NCBI GenBank assembly: GCA_965112735.1 | Contig: OZ218963.1 | Location: 1,550,001-1,614,000, forward strand | DNA length: 64,000 bases | Reading direction: 5' to 3' | From: Phaeosaccion multiseriatum | Taxonomy: Eukaryota; Ochrophyta, other classes | Shown here: piece by piece, positions 61,646 to 64,000 of the stretch | Layout of the letters: each line of letters opens with the position of its first letter | Numbering within the stretch: the first letter of the stretch is position 1 | Program-made: the position numbers and the translations under genes | Notes under the pieces: generated by a model | What the model saw: only the letters and a program-made list of their open reading frames with translations | Told to the model about the DNA's origin: nothing | The model's database searches: none

Positions 61646-64000
61646 CCTCGAGAGCGGGAGCAGTGGCCTCTCCTTCCCTTTGAGTGAAAAGGCGCGTCAG
61701 TTCTTGGAGGGGAGGGAAAGAGAAGTTTCCTCCCGTGGTCCAGACGCAAGTAGTCGAGGCAATAGTCGAGCTGCGAGGGAGAGGGACCAAATCGTGCTGG
61801 AGCACTTTCGTGTGGGGTATGTGCCTCTTCAGCCACGAGAGGCCGCCAAAGCTCTCCACCGACTAGACGAGCACGCGTACACAACGGCGTGCGAGGAGGG
61901 AAGGGAGGTGTCGCTGAGGATGAGGGGGACCGGAAGAGCCCCCACGGCCCACCTGAGACCTGCCTACGTGAAGCTGCGTACGCTTGGCAGATCCCTCCGA
62001 CCCCACGTAAGATTCCTTCCCTCTCCAAATCGTTGTGTTTGAGCAAAGCAGAAACTTGTCGTCCTTTTAAACTTCTCACCTCGGCCTCTGTCTAGTCATC
62101 ACGGGTCTGGCTCCGTTCCTCCACCTCCCTACCCTCCCTTTGTGCTTTCCCCTCGTGCGACGCCACGTATCGTCTCTCAGCGCCAAGCTTTACTGCGCAA
62201 GATTGAGGACGCTCGAGCCCGTCTGAGCATTGTCAAGGGGGAACTCAACGTAAGAAAGGACCCGCTTAGCCTTACCACCTGGGGCCCGTGGTCGACAGTC
62301 CGATTGAGGGAGCCTCTCTCCTCTTCCCCCCGCTCTCGATAGCGTACTCTAATCACCGTCCTTCGCCCTCCCCTCCTCCTCCAATCCCCCGCACTATCTC
62401 CCCACCCCTCTCTCAGTTATGCCGAGTGAAGCTGGCTTCAAAAAGACGGCGCCTCATTGTCGCTCGAGGCGTATGGGATGAGTGGTGCGAAGCAGCAGAC
62501 CTCACTTATCCCATCGAGGAGGACCAACACGAGCCCGCCCTGCACGCAACGCACAGCCTGAACGAGAGACCGGACTCACGTGCCCAGCAGCAGAAGAACA
62601 CTGAGGAGGGTATAGAAGGGGGGGCGGTAATAGTACCCTCGTCATCTGTGGGGGGGGTAGTAGTAGTACCCTCGTCATCTGTGGGGGGGGTAGTAGTAGT
62701 ACCCTCGTCTGTGGGGCTAGGGGGGAGGGACCTCCTGCGCCCAGTGCTGGGGCATCCGCTTGCAGCAAGGACCTTTGTGGCGTGTGCAGAGGAGTTCGTG
62801 CAACAGGTAGGGGGTGGGGATTCCGGGTTTGTATTGCGTTGTAGACTTAGGTTATTGTGAGGCGTTTGGACAACTTCACCTTTCATCTTTGCTTTTGCTG
62901 TATCGCACTGCTTCCTCGTTGTGAATTGCGTAAATCGGCGGGCAAAGAGAGTAGAGAAAGTGCCGGTGGAGGCACCAGCGTTATGGTGGAAGCTAACCTC
63001 TCTTGAACCGTGTCGGAGAGAGCTCTTCTACCTCTGTCACATCTCATCTGCGCTCGAAAATTTTCGCTCGCTCACTCTCTCGTACTCACACGCAACCCTG
63101 CTTCTCCCTCCCCGATACACATGCACCCACTCGTTCTGCTTCTTTCTCTGTCTTTGCTTTGCTACCTGTGTGTCTGTCCTTATCGTCTTTACTCTCTCTT
63201 CTCTTCTCTGATCTCTTTTCTCTGATCTCTCTTCTATGCTCTCACTTCCTCGCCCTCGCCCCTCTCCCTCTCCCTCTCCCTCTCCCTCTCTCCCTCTGCG
63301 GACGCCTGCAGAAACGACACGGCGGCGAAGAGAAGGGCACACTGTCACCCACTGTACAAGGCGTCTCGGGCGCGACCGTTACATCAGACAGACAGCAGGG
63401 AGAGGGCGAGGTGGGGGGGTCCTCTCCCACACCCCACGCACTGCTCGGCAAGCAAGCAAGGGGGGGGGAGGAGGAGGAGGGACAGAAGCAGGAGGAGGAG
63501 GGACAGCAGCAACAGGAGCAGGAGGAGGGAGAGGCCATTGAGCCCATCGAGCTGTGGAAGGCCATGTGTCGACTCTTCAGCGGCCATGGAGACGCAATGG
63601 TCATGCACATGGAGCACGGTAAGGCACGAGGGGATGGCAGTAGATGGGGTAAATCACTGAAGGGCGGGGCATGGGGAGGTGGATGGATACTTGGAGGAGC
63701 AAGTCGGATTTTTATGGGAGCCTAGAGACCGAGGAGAGAGTCGTCGTTAGTATACGTACACCCACACTTGCGCCACCTCCACCCCTGGTCACAGTCTCAG
63801 TATCATCCGCAGGCCATTCTCTTGTGCTTGCCTCCCACGCCCATCCACGCCTTCCCTCCTGGACCCCTCCCCTCCGTCACCCGTCGTCTTGTTCCATCGT
63901 CGGCTTCGGCAGATTCCGGAGTGTCGCCCTCTGCTGCCATCGAGTTCTGCCAAGACTGGCTGGGGCTCGGCCAGGAATGGTGCCTACCGTTCCTACCGGC
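61395..64000 (+). CDS. Unrecognised multi-exon gene, 5' part (exons 61395-62006, 62181-62249, 62417-62806, 63312-63618, 63913-64000)
   Basis: Splice signals and phases (0, 0, 0, 1) connect five exons; the gene leaves the window. The N-terminal part is charged, with a basic start (MIAAKSGLRRRRLDG). Exons 2-3 give a short coiled coil (RKIEDARARLSIVKGELNLCRVKLASKRRRL). Exon 3 holds a three-fold in-frame repeat (VVVVPSSSVGG) and then LLRPVLGHPLAARTFVACAEEFVQQ. Exon 4 is Gln/Glu-rich, ending IELWKAMCRLFSGHGDAMVMHMEH. No family is recognised. The first exon overlaps the antisense first exon of the polycystin gene by at least 140 bp, so one of the two starts may be further in. Confidence 0.5.
62615..62720 (+). 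repeat. Three-fold in-frame coding repeat
   Basis: The units GTA(A/G)TAGTACCCTCGTCATC and TGTGGGGGGG, about 33 bp each, occur three times (the last shortened) and encode VVPSSSVGG repeats without breaking the frame. Confidence 0.85.

Overview
The window is nuclear DNA of a eukaryote: genes are split by short GT-AG introns, there are no operons, and LTR retrotransposons are nested in one another. The mix of host genes (a TRPP/polycystin cation channel, a base-exchange phosphatidylserine synthase, SelO, a GMA12/MNN10-type glycosyltransferase, a lysyl-hydroxylase-type glycosyltransferase, an FkbM-type methyltransferase and a sulfotransferase), the compact introns and the high GC suggest a unicellular, probably flagellated protist or alga. 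A stramenopile alga would fit, but lineage cannot be fixed from sequence reading alone.

Layout. (1) 1-1049: 5' part of a sulfotransferase-like gene (minus). (2) 1.1-9.1 kb: repeat-rich, with an LTR-like repeat, two palindromic short-element families, a Gln-rich coiled-coil frame broken by a short element, an FkbM-type methyltransferase, a GATC-rich satellite and a hAT transposase remnant. (3) 9.16-29.68 kb: nested LTR retrotransposons. Copia-A (9160 to 17622) is interrupted by a young Copia-B (11110-16513, identical 185-bp LTRs, 5-bp target duplication), and it is cut at 17622 by a Ty3/gypsy chromovirus-like element (17623-29678). The gypsy element carries an extra DEDDy 3'-5' exonuclease domain between RNase H and integrase. 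(4) 29.7-40.6 kb: LTR-like and AT-rich repeats, a 330-bp tandem repeat, a TGTC microsatellite, a small LTR element sharing LTRs with Copia-A, two broken host-like genes, and a decayed piggyBac-like element loaded with palindromic elements. (5) 40.7-64 kb: gene-dense host DNA, with phosphatidylserine synthase (+), SelO (-, 6 exons), a GT34-type glycosyltransferase (+, 4 exons), a secreted TPR plus PLOD-type glycosyltransferase (-, 11 exons, one intron filled by a 41-bp minisatellite), a polycystin channel (-, 11 exons), and the start of an unrecognised multi-exon gene (+).

The main novelty is in the mobile DNA: the exonuclease-bearing gypsy polyprotein; single in-frame UGA codons that split otherwise continuous frames in three different mobile-type reading frames; and two palindromic element families (termini TGTTA...TAACA) built as alternating palindrome and core units, whose removal restores disrupted frames. 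Exon boundaries of the host genes were derived by hand from splice signals, reading phase and family homology. Every internal phase was checked arithmetically and is consistent.
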